From QHWK01 sp035315685 (lineage in GTDB: Bacteria; Acidobacteriota; Vicinamibacteria; Vicinamibacterales; CAVVIG01), in assembly GCA_035315685.1 (NCBI GenBank), contig DATFXR010000351.1:1-17998 (forward strand): DNA of 17,998 bases, written 5' to 3'. Made by a program: the position numbers and the translations under genes. Shown piece by piece: positions 7,375 through 15,329 of this stretch; the first letter of the stretch is position 1; every line of letters starts with the position of its first letter. The notes under the pieces were generated by a model. It saw only the letters and a program-made list of their open reading frames with translations. It was not told where the DNA came from and made no database searches.

Positions 7375-7770
7375 TGTTCCTGCCACACGGCGCGCGACTC
7401 GGCCCGTACGAAATCGTCGCAGCACTCGGCGCCGGAGGGATGGGCGAAGTCTACAAGGCGCGCGACACGCGGCTGGATCGCAGCGTCGCAGTCAAGATCC
7501 TCCCGGCCGCGGCGGCCGACGACGGGCAGCGCCGCGAGCGATTTCGCCGCGAGGCGCGCGCGGGCGAGGTGATCGCCGCGACGGTCGTTGCCGGAGTGGA
7601 CGGAATCGATGTCTCGGTCCAGAAGCCGCTGTTCGCCTTTCACGGCGGCGGCGAGGACTACACCCTACGCCGTGAGCGCGGATGGCCAGCGGTTCCTCGT
7701 GAACTCGGTCGTGAGCGACACTTCGCAGCCGATCGTCGTCGTCTTGAACTGGGCTGCGGGGCTGCAATGA
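7374..7770 (+). pseudogene. Collapsed Ser/Thr kinase with beta-propeller: N-lobe fused to C-terminal end
   Basis: The first about 60 codons are the start of a Hanks-type kinase: GARLGPYEIVAALGAGGMG (glycine loop) and VAVKIL (ATP lysine), up to RRERFRREARA. There, where the C-helix continues into the catalytic lobe, the sequence jumps in frame to the far end of a kinase/TolB-propeller protein (KPLFAFHGGGEDYT). At about 7665 it changes frame by one base: the family-typical end YAVSADGQRFLVN, then PIVVVLNWAAGL, continues in the other frame to the TGA at 7768-7770. Full-length relatives in Acidobacteria have about 850-900 residues, so some 750 residues, including the catalytic HRD/DFG region, the membrane segment and most of the propeller, are gone. 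It overlaps the wHTH-FHA stop codon. No activity is possible for the remnant. Confidence 0.85.
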
Positions 7771-7833
7771 TCAGCGCGTAGGATTCCGCTGTATGCCGCT
7801 GGCATCGGGCGCTCGTCTGGGACCGCTACCCCG

Positions 7834-8032
7834 CGCCGGTATTCCGATTCAACATCGAACCGGAAAGAAAACGCCATGGCGAGTGCTCCAGCCATCGGAT
7901 CCCGCCGGGCTCTTCTGGGTCGGGCGGATGGACGGCGAACGAGACCTGTTCATCACACACGATGGAGAGGCGTACGCCTACATGTATAACCGCGTGCTCT
8001 CCGATCTGTTTCTCGTCGACGGACTAAAATAG
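7834..8032 (+). pseudogene. C-terminal scrap of a second kinase/propeller gene
   Basis: The last about 55 codons before TAG 8030-8032 read TPWRVLQPSDPAGL, then DLFITHDGEAYAYMYNRVLS and DLFLVDGLK. This is the characteristic end of acidobacterial kinase/TolB-propeller proteins (typical pattern: D-G-x-S-Y-x-Y-S-Y-x-R-x-L-S-x-L-Y-x-V-x-G-L). Just upstream, PVFRFNI in a different frame (from about 7834) fits the preceding strand and continues at TGKKTPWR after a shift near 7860. It ends differently from the remnant at 7374-7770, so it comes from a different gene copy. Nothing upstream supplies a start or a kinase domain. Confidence 0.7.
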
Positions 8033-8077
8033 CGGCACTCTCTCCCGCGATTCGGCCACCGTTTCGAAAGGGCTGTC

Positions 8078-10912
8078 ATGCGTTTGGCTCCGCTCACGGC
8101 GGCGGTCGTTCTGCTCGTGACGGTTCTCGGAACGAGCGCGTCAGGACAGACCGGACAGGGCCGGCTGACGGGCATCGTCACCGACGTTCAGCACGCCGTT
8201 CTGCCGGGCGCCACCGTTGTCGTCACCTCTCCGGCGCTCATCGGACAGCAGACCGCGATCACCCAGTCCGACGGCCGCTACATCCTTCCCGCGCTGCCGC
8301 CCGGCATCTACACCGTCACCTTCGCGCTCGCCGACTTTCAAACGATCGAGCGCAACGGCATCGTCGTGTCGTTGGCGACGACGATCACGGTCGATGCGGA
8401 GCTGCAGCTCGCCGCCGTGCGCGAGAACGTCGTGGTTGCGGCGGCATCTCCGGTCGTGGATGTCGCGACCACCAAAGTGGGCGTGAACCTGAAGGGCGAG
8501 GCGCTTGCGAGCGTGCCGAACTCCACCGACGTATGGGGCGTGCTGGCCGAATCGCCCGGTGTCCGTATGCAGGGATTCGACGTCGGCGGCAGCCATAAGA
8601 GTCAGCAGTCGGCGTACGAAGTGTTCGGCATCCAGAACCAGACGCGCGTGATCTCGGACGGCATCGATCACACCGAGGGCGTCGGCGGCACCGGATTCTA
8701 CGAGGACTACTACGCGAACGAAGAGGTGTCGGTCAGCGCGCTCGGAAGTGACGTGGAGATGAACGGCGGCGGCGCCGCGATCGTCACCACCGTCAAGAGC
8801 GGCGGCAACGTGTTCAGAGGGCTTGAACATCTGAGCTACGAACCAGGCCGGTGGGTCGCCGACAATCGGACGCCGGAGCTCGAGGCACAGGGATTCACCG
8901 GCAATCCCAATCTGCGCTTCTGGGAAGCGCACGCGGATCTCGGCGGTCCGATCAAGAAGGACCGCCTGTGGTTTTTCTACGCGTTCAACCATTTCACCAT
9001 CGACAAGGTCGTCTCGGGCGTGCCGCGAGAACTCGGAACGGATCTGGGCCTGTTCGACAATCACACCGCCAAGGCGACCTGGCGGCCATCGCCGGCCAAC
9101 ACCTTCGTCGCCTACTTCCAGCAGGGACGAAAGCAAAAACCACGGCGCGATATCTCGGTGCTCGTCGCGCCGGAGTCGACCGCCAATCAGGACACCTACT
9201 CGCGGATGTACAAAGGCGAGTGGCAGCGCGTGCTGTCGTCGCGCGCGTTCCTCGACGCCACGGTCGGACGCTTGACGATCGACGGGCCGTTCACCATCAA
9301 TACGAGCGCCGCCGAGAATCCGTCCACGGTGGCCATCGACACGGGCCAGGTGACGGGCGTGGCGTACTTCGCCGGCACGGCCGCCCGCCGCAAGCCTCAG
9401 GGCAAGGCGCAGCTCACCTATTACCTGCCCGATGGTCGCGGCAGCCACGACTTCAAGTTCGGGTACGAAGCGATCGACGACTGGCACCGGTATGGCGTCA
9501 GCGGCGCCGGCGGGCCAATCCAGTACCGCACGCAGGGCGGCGTGCCGATCCGGATCCGCTTTCGGGACGTTGGCGCGCCCGGCGACTATGGGAAGACGTG
9601 GGGACCGTCGCCCAACACTGACCTCCATCACACCGTCTATGCGCAGGACCGCTGGTCGCCGGGAAACCGTCTCAGCGTCACCGCCGGCGTGCGCGTCGAC
9701 TACCAGGAAGTCGGCTATGGATCCGGCGTACGGCGGCCGCTGATCAGCGAGCCGATCTTTCCGTCGGTGAGTACCGTGTCGCCGAAGGACCTGGTACGAA
9801 CGACGAACGGCGCCGCCCGTCTCGGCTTCGCCTACGACTTGACCGGGAAGCGCGGCACCGTGTTGAAAGCCTTCTACGGGCGGTATTACCACAACCTGGC
9901 CGACTCGTTCTCGACCGCGAATCCGGGAGGCGAAAATCTCGCCGAGTACAACTTTGACGATGTGAACCGCAACGGGCGCTACGACGGGCCGCAGGAGCTC
10001 GGAGCGCTGCGGTTCAGAATCGGCGGCGCGAGCGCATCGGTGAACCCGAATCTACGGACACCGTTCGTCGAGGAATTCAGCGGATCCGTCGAACATCAGT
10101 TGCGCGGGGAAAACGCGCTGCGCTTCACCATCGTGCGAAAGAACAGCCGCGACTTCGTGCCTTTTTATTACTCGCCGTACATTCCCGCATGGGTTGGTCA
10201 ACTCACCGTTCCGACACCGGTCACGGTCACCGGCCCATCAGGGCGTCCGGAAACTTACCACGTATTCGATATCCCGGACTCTCTCGCCGGGCAATCGGAC
10301 GCGCTGTTCGGCAACATTGCCAACAGCGACTTTCACTACACCACGACCGAGGTCGCCTTCGCCGGTCGCGCATCGACACGCTTCGTCGTGCACCTCAGCG
10401 CCGATTACCAGTGGCGTGACGAACTGCGGACGCCGGACATTCCGGATTGGGGCGCCAGCGATCCCCTGAGCACCGACCCGATCGGCGTCAACTTCTTCCT
10501 CAATCCGAACCCGGCGATCCCCGACCGGCAGCGCACGACGACCTATCACGTGCAGGCGGCGGGACGGTACGCGTTCCCTCACGAGATCGGCGCAGCGGCG
10601 AATCTGCGCTACCAGAGTGGATTCCCCTACTCGCGCATCGTCCCGGACGGTCAGCTGCCGAACCTGTCACCGGCGCCTTTCTTCGTCGAGAGCCTCGATC
10701 GCCATCGTTCGGACAACGTCGCGCTGGTCAACCTCCGCGTCGACAAGACGTTCTCGATCGGCCGGACCAAATTGACGACGATGTTCGACCTCTACAACGC
10801 GTTGAACGCGAACCCGGTGACGAACTTCAACCTGCTGAACGACGACTACGGACGGGTCATCGCGGTGCTCGATCCGAGAGTTGCGCAGGTCGGACTCAGA
10901 GTGATGTTTTGA
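8078..10912 (+). CDS. Oar-like TonB-dependent receptor with carboxypeptidase-regulatory domain
   Basis: A 944-residue outer-membrane protein. Residues 1-23 are a signal peptide (hydrophobic core, then TSASGQ). Residues about 27-115 are a carboxypeptidase-regulatory-like (CarboxypepD_reg) domain: GRLTGIVTDVQHAVLPGATV, SDGRYILPALPPGIYTV. Residues about 120-260 are the plug (VVDVATTKVGVNL, AIVTTVKSGGNVFRG), and the rest is a 22-strand type barrel ending in Phe (QVGLRVMF), the usual signal for barrel assembly. Acidobacteria carry many such Oar-like receptors, thought to import oligosaccharides, peptides or siderophores; the ligand is not evident. AAAGG lies 8 bases before the ATG. It is not preceded by an intact regulator-transporter partner, and converges with the membrane-protein gene at 10896, overlapping by 17 bases. 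The frame is intact. Confidence 0.93.
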   Translation: MRLAPLTAAVVLLVTVLGTSASGQTGQGRLTGIVTDVQHAVLPGATVVVTSPALIGQQTAITQSDGRYILPALPPGIYTVTFALADFQTIERNGIVVSLATTITVDAELQLAAVRENVVVAAASPVVDVATTKVGVNLKGEALASVPNSTDVWGVLAESPGVRMQGFDVGGSHKSQQSAYEVFGIQNQTRVISDGIDHTEGVGGTGFYEDYYANEEVSVSALGSDVEMNGGGAAIVTTVKSGGNVFRGLEHLSYEPGRWVADNRTPELEAQGFTGNPNLRFWEAHADLGGPIKKDRLWFFYAFNHFTIDKVVSGVPRELGTDLGLFDNHTAKATWRPSPANTFVAYFQQGRKQKPRRDISVLVAPESTANQDTYSRMYKGEWQRVLSSRAFLDATVGRLTIDGPFTINTSAAENPSTVAIDTGQVTGVAYFAGTAARRKPQGKAQLTYYLPDGRGSHDFKFGYEAIDDWHRYGVSGAGGPIQYRTQGGVPIRIRFRDVGAPGDYGKTWGPSPNTDLHHTVYAQDRWSPGNRLSVTAGVRVDYQEVGYGSGVRRPLISEPIFPSVSTVSPKDLVRTTNGAARLGFAYDLTGKRGTVLKAFYGRYYHNLADSFSTANPGGENLAEYNFDDVNRNGRYDGPQELGALRFRIGGASASVNPNLRTPFVEEFSGSVEHQLRGENALRFTIVRKNSRDFVPFYYSPYIPAWVGQLTVPTPVTVTGPSGRPETYHVFDIPDSLAGQSDALFGNIANSDFHYTTTEVAFAGRASTRFVVHLSADYQWRDELRTPDIPDWGASDPLSTDPIGVNFFLNPNPAIPDRQRTTTYHVQAAGRYAFPHEIGAAANLRYQSGFPYSRIVPDGQLPNLSPAPFFVESLDRHRSDNVALVNLRVDKTFSIGRTKLTTMFDLYNALNANPVTNFNLLNDDYGRVIAVLDPRVAQVGLRVMF

Positions 10913-11483
10913 GCCAGGCCGCGGCCTTGTCCTGCGGCGCAGGCGTCGACAGCGCGTGACGCGTCGAAAGTGCCATGCCGACCGCCACGATGGCGCTGAT
11001 GATGAAGACGATTGCTGCTTCGCCGGTTTCAGGCTTGCGTATCATCAGATAGACGATCGCAAGACCGAACGCGACGCGCACGCGAACAGACAGCCGCAGC
11101 ATCGCGTCCGATGCGGCCGCGCGGAGACCCTCCAGCGCGCGATTGCCGTGGTCCTCCCCAGATCGACGAAGCGCGCGCATCCGCCTGCGCGACGCCGGCC
11201 CGCCGATGATGGCGATCACGACCATGGCCGCATATGATGCGCGCATCCAGGCCTCCGCAAGCACGCCGATTCGAGCGCCAAGGTAAATACCGGTCACGAG
11301 AATCACCGCCACCGCGATCCCGGCGATGCGTGGCAGCGTCGCGTTGACGCGTGCCCACCGCACACCCTCGTCCCGCGTCATGGCACTCCGCACTGCGTCG
11401 AGGCTGAGCCATTCGAACGCCAGGCCAACGAACAGGCCCAGCACACCGACGACGTGAGCAAACAGGATGACCGAGCGAATCAT
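10896..11483 (-). CDS. Small integral membrane protein (DUF2269-like)
   Basis: The 195-residue product (ATG 11483-11481) has five probable membrane segments: near residues 3-25 (VILFAHVVGVLGLFVGLAF), 50-70, 83-98, 135-150 and 160-178. The N-terminal pattern, a helix with H-V-V-G then a helix starting after R-V-N-A-T-L-P-R, recalls the DUF2269/copper-resistance-D-like membrane families, but I am not certain. The loop between helices 3 and 4 is Arg-rich. No enzyme motif is visible. A GAGG 7 bases upstream favours this ATG over the TTG six bases earlier. The gene converges on the TonB receptor, sharing its last 17 bases, and stands alone in transcription direction up to the 459-base gap before it. 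Function unknown. Confidence 0.72.
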   Translation of the reverse strand: MIRSVILFAHVVGVLGLFVGLAFEWLSLDAVRSAMTRDEGVRWARVNATLPRIAGIAVAVILVTGIYLGARIGVLAEAWMRASYAAMVVIAIIGGPASRRRMRALRRSGEDHGNRALEGLRAAASDAMLRLSVRVRVAFGLAIVYLMIRKPETGEAAIVFIISAIVAVGMALSTRHALSTPAPQDKAAAWLKTSL

Positions 11484-11942
11484 CTCCAAACCTCGCCTCC
11501 CGCCGCCGATACCGGCGGCTCACGATCGAGACCGGCCAGCCGTGGGCTTCGTGACGGCTGTCTTTTTCGGCGGGCGCCGATCGACAAGCTGGCGGGAGCG
11601 TCTCACGCGAGCGGAGCGCGCGCCTGATGCGGTGTGGGTCTGCGGCGATGAGCGTGCCGACTCCGAACAGGGACCGAATTCGAAAAGCTCATCCGTGACG
11701 AACAGGGATCCGCTCTCGGTTGTTCGTGTCCGGCCGGCCGATCGTTTTCAGTTCCAGGGGCGAGTGTGTGCGCTCGCCCGTCGGGCGACGCCGGCAACGT
11801 CGGTTGAGCTGATGCGTGCGGCGCCCTCCTGCGGAATGTGCCGCAGTTCATGGCGTCACACCGCGCACCGGTTCGCCGTCATTGCTAAGAGGCGCCTCGC
11901 GAACGAGGTCCGGCGAGGGATGAGAAAGAACGAGATTGAGCT
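11484..11942. other. 459-base gap without a recognisable gene
   Basis: Open frames cross this stretch on both strands, but their translations are Arg/Pro/Ser-rich without domain similarity. It holds some small inverted repeats: CTGCGG/CCGCAG around 11829-11846, CCTCG/CGAGG around 11896-11909, and ACGAACA/TGTTCGT around 11699-11727. A terminator-like hairpin lies at 11537-11567. The 5' part must contain the promoter of the membrane-protein gene and the 3' part that of the LuxR-type gene. I see no tRNA or known ncRNA. Confidence 0.4.
11537..11567 (+). terminator. Terminator-like hairpin with T-run
   Basis: CAGCCGT (11537-11543) pairs with ACGGCTG (11554-11560) and is followed by TCTTTTT. This is the form of an intrinsic terminator read on the plus strand. 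No plus-strand gene ends just upstream, so it would stop only antisense transcription over the membrane-protein gene, or it may be a chance structure. Confidence 0.35.
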
Positions 11943-12194
11943 GTGCTGCACATCACACCATCGGAACGACAGGCGCTCCGGCTGCTGGCGCAAGACAATC
12001 CCATCACCGAAGTGGCACAGGCGCTCGGCGTGAGCACGTCGGCGGTCGACCTGCAGTTGGGCGTCCTGTTCGCCAGGATGGGAGTGTCGGGTAAAGCGGA
12101 AGCCGTTGAGAGCGCGGCGCGGCGCGGATTGCTGGTCCTCGAACCCGACCGTAGCGCGAAGGCTTCTGCCTGCGCAGGCCCGTTGCTCGGCTGA
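11943..12194 (+). CDS. Stand-alone LuxR/GerE-type HTH protein
   Basis: An 83-residue product starting at GTG 11943. Residues 4-66 match the LuxR-type four-helix HTH: ITPSERQALRLLAQDN, then EVAQALGVSTSAVDLQLGVL and FARMGVSGKAEAVESAARRG. This matches the DNA-binding half of NarL/FixJ regulators, with no receiver or ligand domain. Such small proteins act either alone or as a partner of another regulator. The ribosome site is weak (GAGATTGAG, 3 bases before the GTG). The last about 14 residues (from SAKASACAG on) are encoded by the left arm and loop of the repeat at 12151-12230, so the natural C-terminus may have been replaced by repeat insertion. Convergent with the phosphoesterase gene. Confidence 0.75.
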   Translation: MLHITPSERQALRLLAQDNPITEVAQALGVSTSAVDLQLGVLFARMGVSGKAEAVESAARRGLLVLEPDRSAKASACAGPLLG

Positions 12195-12240
12195 AGCCTT
12201 CGCGCGACGTCAAAGCCTTCGCGCTACGTCAAACGGCGCT
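12151..12240. repeat. Palindromic plus tandem repeat cluster (REP-like)
   Basis: GCGCGAAGGCTTCTGCC (12154-12170) and GGCTGAAGCCTTCGCGC (12189-12205) form a 17-bp stem with one mismatch and an 18-base loop. The right arm is then repeated in tandem with a 19-base period: AAGCCTTCGCGCGACGTCA (12194-12212) and AAGCCTTCGCGCTACGTCA (12213-12231), followed by a degenerate third unit, AACGGCGCTACGT (12232-12244). It covers the end of the LuxR-type gene and lies between convergent genes, where it may act as a two-way transcription stop. Its form suggests a dispersed REP-type element. Confidence 0.72.
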
Positions 12241-12260
12241 ACGTTTCGGAAGCAGCGCGA

Positions 12261-14009
12261 CTACGGCGTGCCGTCCTGATTCAGGACGAGCCGCGGCGTG
12301 CGTGGATGACGTTCGTCGAAATCGAACAGGTTCAACAGCGATCCCGCAATCGCGTCGGTCGATTGATTGCCGAGCCGCCCGAGGCCCCAGTTGTCTTCGA
12401 TGAAGCGCAGGACCGACGACTGATCCGTCAAGGTGTGGTCGACGAAGTTCGCCCTGGCCCACGGTGAAATCACCAGGAACGGCTGACGCGGCCCGTAGCC
12501 GCACCGTCCGTTGAACGTGCCGTCAGCCGGCGTTCCGCAGTTGCCCGTCCCGAACAGCGCATCGTCCGGCGTCTTCGACTGGTTGACGATCGGACCCATC
12601 TGGTGATCGTACCAGCCGTCGGAATCGTCGTAGAGCACGACGATCGCCATGTGCTCCCACTCGGGCGTCTGCATCAACCGGTTGATCGTCTCGATCAGGA
12701 AATCCTGCTCGTCGAGCGGGTCCGAATACCCCGCGTGTCCGTCCTGGAACGCCGCCGCTTTCAGATAGCTCACCGCTGGCAGATGACCCGTGTGCACGGC
12801 GGCCCAGAAATCCTCGAGATCGTACTGGTGATTCGCGCGATCGGTCTTGCCGATCGCCGATGGGCTCGAGGGCGTCAGGTGACGCGGGTTCGAGGTCTGC
12901 GCGTAGTACTGGAACGGCTCGTGATGCGGAATGTAGTCGTACGACGTGCCGGCGCCGGGCAGGGCTGCGTGCGCGCTGCCGCAGACGATCGGTCCGCTGC
13001 CTCCAGGCGTGTTCGACGGTGCAGGGCTCACCGTCACGGGCGCCGGCCGGAATCCACCCTGAAACCATCCCCACGTGACACCGTGCTTGTTGAGCAGATC
13101 GCCGACGTTGGCGCCATGCATGCTGATGTAGGCGCGCGGATTGGCCGGCGCCGCGGGCGATGGCAGCGTGCAGTTGTCGAGCACCGGCGAGGGACGAGGA
13201 TCGCCGATCACCGTGCCGATGCCGTCAGCGCCGATCGCCGTGACGTTTCCTGCGGCGTTGCCGACGCGGCCCGCCACATCGGGCTCGAGCTTCGCGCCGT
13301 GGGTCTGTCCGGCGATCAGATTCAATGCGCCTGGCGTCGACGGACCGAACGTCGTGCTGTATGAGTTGTCGTTCATCGCGAAATGCTGCGCGTAGTTCCA
13401 GAACGCCGTCACGGTGTTGCCATCGTAGTACCCCATGACCAGCGCCTTGCCGTGACCATAATCCGGCTGCGAGCAGGGACCGACGCCGACCGTGTCCGGG
13501 AACCGATTCATCAGGCCGGCGTTGAACGATTTCTGCTCGTCGCCGTAGTCATGATCCTGATCGCAGGTCACCGCCTGCGCGTGGCTCAACCGGAACGGCT
13601 GAGCGGGGTTCGAGACGCCATTCACGGTTACGGTGTTCGGGTTGTGATCGAGCAGGCCGCCCGGAAACAGGCCGTTGACGAGCGGCGTGCCCGGCTTGGC
13701 CGTGAATGCCGGGCCGTCGGTGTTGGCGGCGTGCGGGTAGGTCGCGAAGTAGTGATCGAACGACACGTTCTCCTGGAAGATCACGACCAGGTGGCGAATC
13801 GGCGTGCTGGTGCCGTCACCGTCCCCGCGGTCGCCGTCGCGATCCTGATCCTGATCGTTCATGCCGATGCGATCGCGATCCTGGGGGTCACGATCGAGTC
13901 GGTCGGGCCGGGCACGGAGCGCCACCGGGGTGGCGAGCGTCGCCGCCAGGGTCACCACCAACATCCACTTCGCGGCGTGCCCCACTCTTCGAGCAGTCAG
14001 ACGTGTCAT
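12261..14009 (-). CDS. Secreted phosphoesterase, phospholipase C/acid phosphatase family
   Basis: The ATG at 14009-14007 has a strong AGGAGG 6 bases upstream and yields 582 residues; the frame is open further upstream but that part is antisense to hypB and not family-like. Residues about 1-32 are a signal peptide (KWMLVVTLAATLATPVAL). Residues about 33-66 are a low-complexity Asp/Arg/Gly linker. The phosphoesterase (PF04185) domain begins at HLVVIFQENVSFDHYFATYP, the metal and nucleophile region of PLC/AcpA enzymes, and continues with MNDNSYSTTFGPSTPGALN, a helix-strand core, and VVLYDDSDGWYDH, the second metal site. It ends in FDFDERHPRTPRLVLN. The enzymes cleave phosphate esters (phospholipids or organic phosphate) outside the cytoplasm; the substrate here is open. 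A phosphate-scavenging role is plausible. No frame defect. Confidence 0.9.
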   Translation of the reverse strand: MTRLTARRVGHAAKWMLVVTLAATLATPVALRARPDRLDRDPQDRDRIGMNDQDQDRDGDRGDGDGTSTPIRHLVVIFQENVSFDHYFATYPHAANTDGPAFTAKPGTPLVNGLFPGGLLDHNPNTVTVNGVSNPAQPFRLSHAQAVTCDQDHDYGDEQKSFNAGLMNRFPDTVGVGPCSQPDYGHGKALVMGYYDGNTVTAFWNYAQHFAMNDNSYSTTFGPSTPGALNLIAGQTHGAKLEPDVAGRVGNAAGNVTAIGADGIGTVIGDPRPSPVLDNCTLPSPAAPANPRAYISMHGANVGDLLNKHGVTWGWFQGGFRPAPVTVSPAPSNTPGGSGPIVCGSAHAALPGAGTSYDYIPHHEPFQYYAQTSNPRHLTPSSPSAIGKTDRANHQYDLEDFWAAVHTGHLPAVSYLKAAAFQDGHAGYSDPLDEQDFLIETINRLMQTPEWEHMAIVVLYDDSDGWYDHQMGPIVNQSKTPDDALFGTGNCGTPADGTFNGRCGYGPRQPFLVISPWARANFVDHTLTDQSSVLRFIEDNWGLGRLGNQSTDAIAGSLLNLFDFDERHPRTPRLVLNQDGTP

Positions 14010-14227
14010 CGAGGTCCTCCTTCGCGCCTCGCGCGATCGCGCGGGCAAGAGGAGCACCATACCGATCAGATTTGCGCGTCCAGCAACGTTCGCTCGACGA
14101 CGGTGTATCGGGTTTCCAAGAATTCCGTAATGTTCACCTGCGCGGGCGGGGCGGCAGTCAGCCGGGTAAATCGGAAAGGATGAGGATGAGGCGCGGCGGC
14201 TGAGCCGCACTGTCCTTCGAATGGTGG

Positions 14228-14920
14228 TCAGCCGTCGATATGGACGGGCGTGGGTTCCGGCTGCGCGTCGCCGATGCGCCGGGCGATGAGGGCCATCCAG
14301 GAGGAAAAGCCGTAGGTCGTTCGTGACGACACCGGCAGCACCGGCATGCCCGGGCGCACGCGTTCGATATTGCGCAGCAGGGCCGCGTGATCGAATCCGA
14401 CCGCCTCGGCGAGATCGATCTTGGTGACGACGGCGATGTCCGCGCTGTTGAAGATGGTCGGATACTTCAGGGGCTTGTCTTCTCCTTCGGTCACTGACAG
14501 CAGCACCACTCGAAGCTGTTCGCCGGGACCGTAGCTGGCGGGGCAGACGAGGTTGCCCCCGTTCTCGATGAACAGACAATCGAGATCGGCGAGCGCCCGT
14601 CCGTCCAGGGCGCGCTCGATCATCTCCGCATCGAGATGGCACACGGTGCCGGTCGTGATCTGCCGGACCGGCGCGCCGGATCGGCGCAGGCGCTCGGCAT
14701 CGCACTCCGTCGCGAGGTCGCCGACGAGCGCTGCGGTCCGATAGCGCGAGCGCATCAGTGCGAGCGTGGTCTCGAGGAACGCCGTCTTGCCCGAGCCGGG
14801 GCTCGACACCACGCTGACGACGCAGACGCCAGCCGCGCGGAAGCGATCGCGCAGTGCCGCGGCCGCGAGATCGTTCTTCTTCAGTACATTCTTCCGGACC
14901 TCAACAATCCGCGGCAGCAT
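14228..14920 (-). CDS. hypB: Hydrogenase nickel-incorporation GTPase HypB
   Basis: HypB delivers nickel to the hydrogenase large subunit, with HypA, in a GTP-dependent step. The 230-residue protein has the P-loop VVSSPGSGKTAFLE (residues 40-53), the metal-site helix GTVCHLDAEM, the switch region FIENGGNLVCPASYGPGE with its metal-binding Cys, the base-recognition motif VVTKIDLAE, and the C-terminal SSRTTYGFSSW region. The N-terminal CxxCGC nickel store of E. coli HypB and any His stretch are absent, as in many shorter homologues. Its ATG (14920-14918) lies 20 bases inside the hypA gene, so the two are translationally coupled. The neighbouring hydrogenase genes on the other strand are the obvious client. 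No defect seen. Confidence 0.95.
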   Translation of the reverse strand: MLPRIVEVRKNVLKKNDLAAAALRDRFRAAGVCVVSVVSSPGSGKTAFLETTLALMRSRYRTAALVGDLATECDAERLRRSGAPVRQITTGTVCHLDAEMIERALDGRALADLDCLFIENGGNLVCPASYGPGEQLRVVLLSVTEGEDKPLKYPTIFNSADIAVVTKIDLAEAVGFDHAALLRNIERVRPGMPVLPVSSRTTYGFSSWMALIARRIGDAQPEPTPVHIDG

Positions 14921-15164
14921 CGACGACCTTCAGCGCGGCGATTTCCAGGGCGCGTCCATCCGCCTGTTCGATTTCAAGTCGCGCACCGGCTATGGGTGAG
15001 TCACTCGACGCGATTTCGAACGCGCACGCCAGAGCATCAGCAGACACACCGGCGAGCGGACCGATGCGCAGCAGCACGCGCCGAATCGAGACCTTCTCTC
15101 CAAGACGCGGCAGCTCTTCGCAGACGGCATCAACCAGGCTCAGCGCAATCGACAACTCGTGCAT
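14901..15164 (-). CDS. hypA: HypA-like nickel chaperone lacking the zinc ribbon
   Basis: The ATG at 15164-15162 begins MHELSIALSLVDAVCEEL, with His2 and Glu3 forming the HypA nickel site. The product is only 87 residues instead of the usual about 113-118. The alpha/beta core continues normally (RRVLLRIGPLAGVSADALAC and GARLEIEQ), then passes directly to GRALEIAALKVVDAA, the family's usual C-terminal strand (typically G-R-E-L-x-I-x-x-L-E). The intervening zinc domain with two CxxC motifs (about 30 residues) is missing, cleanly and in frame. Nickel binding could remain, while zinc-dependent folding and HypB/HypD contacts would be altered. The stop overlaps hypB by 20 bases. An ATG-less longer start up to 15215 has no family similarity. 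Either a natural short form or a deletion derivative. Confidence 0.88.
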   Translation of the reverse strand: MHELSIALSLVDAVCEELPRLGEKVSIRRVLLRIGPLAGVSADALACAFEIASSDSPIAGARLEIEQADGRALEIAALKVVDAAADC

Positions 15165-15325
15165 CGATTCGGTGCGGTGCGATTCGAGATTCCCCCTCGG
15201 CGCCCGACGCGACATCGAGAGGGCACGTTTCTTTCTTCTCGACCTGCGTTTCGACGCACGTGCAAGTCGTGCGCCTCACGTCGAGGAGATGAGATGTCTG
15301 CAGCGGGGCTCCGAATCCTTCAGAG
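15165..15325. promoter_or_regulatory. Divergent control region between hypA and the hydrogenase genes
   Basis: The 161 bases must hold promoters for hypAB (minus) and the hydrogenase genes (plus). A perfect palindrome GCACGTGC lies at 15256-15263, inside a wider set of GTGC/GCAC and CACG/CGTG elements (15255-15282), which could be an operator. A pyrimidine tract (15229-15240) precedes it. No sigma-54 or clean sigma-70 boxes could be assigned by eye. Confidence 0.4.
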
Positions 15326-15329
15326 ATGA
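15294..15329 (+). other. 11-codon ORF overlapping the hhyS start (ATGA)
   Basis: ATG 15294 follows AGGAG at 15285-15289 with good spacing and encodes 11 residues (MSAAGLRILQR) ending in a TGA that overlaps the hhyS ATG at 15326 as ATGA. hhyS itself has no good ribosome site. It may be a coupling leader peptide, or the true hhyS start separated by a frameshift. Confidence 0.35.

Noticed and set aside
8141..9892. 583-codon open frame antisense to the TonB receptor
   Set aside because: Typical GC-rich shadow frame, Arg/Val-rich with no domain; the sense gene is unmistakable.
14010..14705. N-terminal extension of the phosphoesterase frame up to 14705
   Set aside because: It is antisense-like to no function, lies within hypB in another frame, and a strong ribosome site marks the start at 14009.
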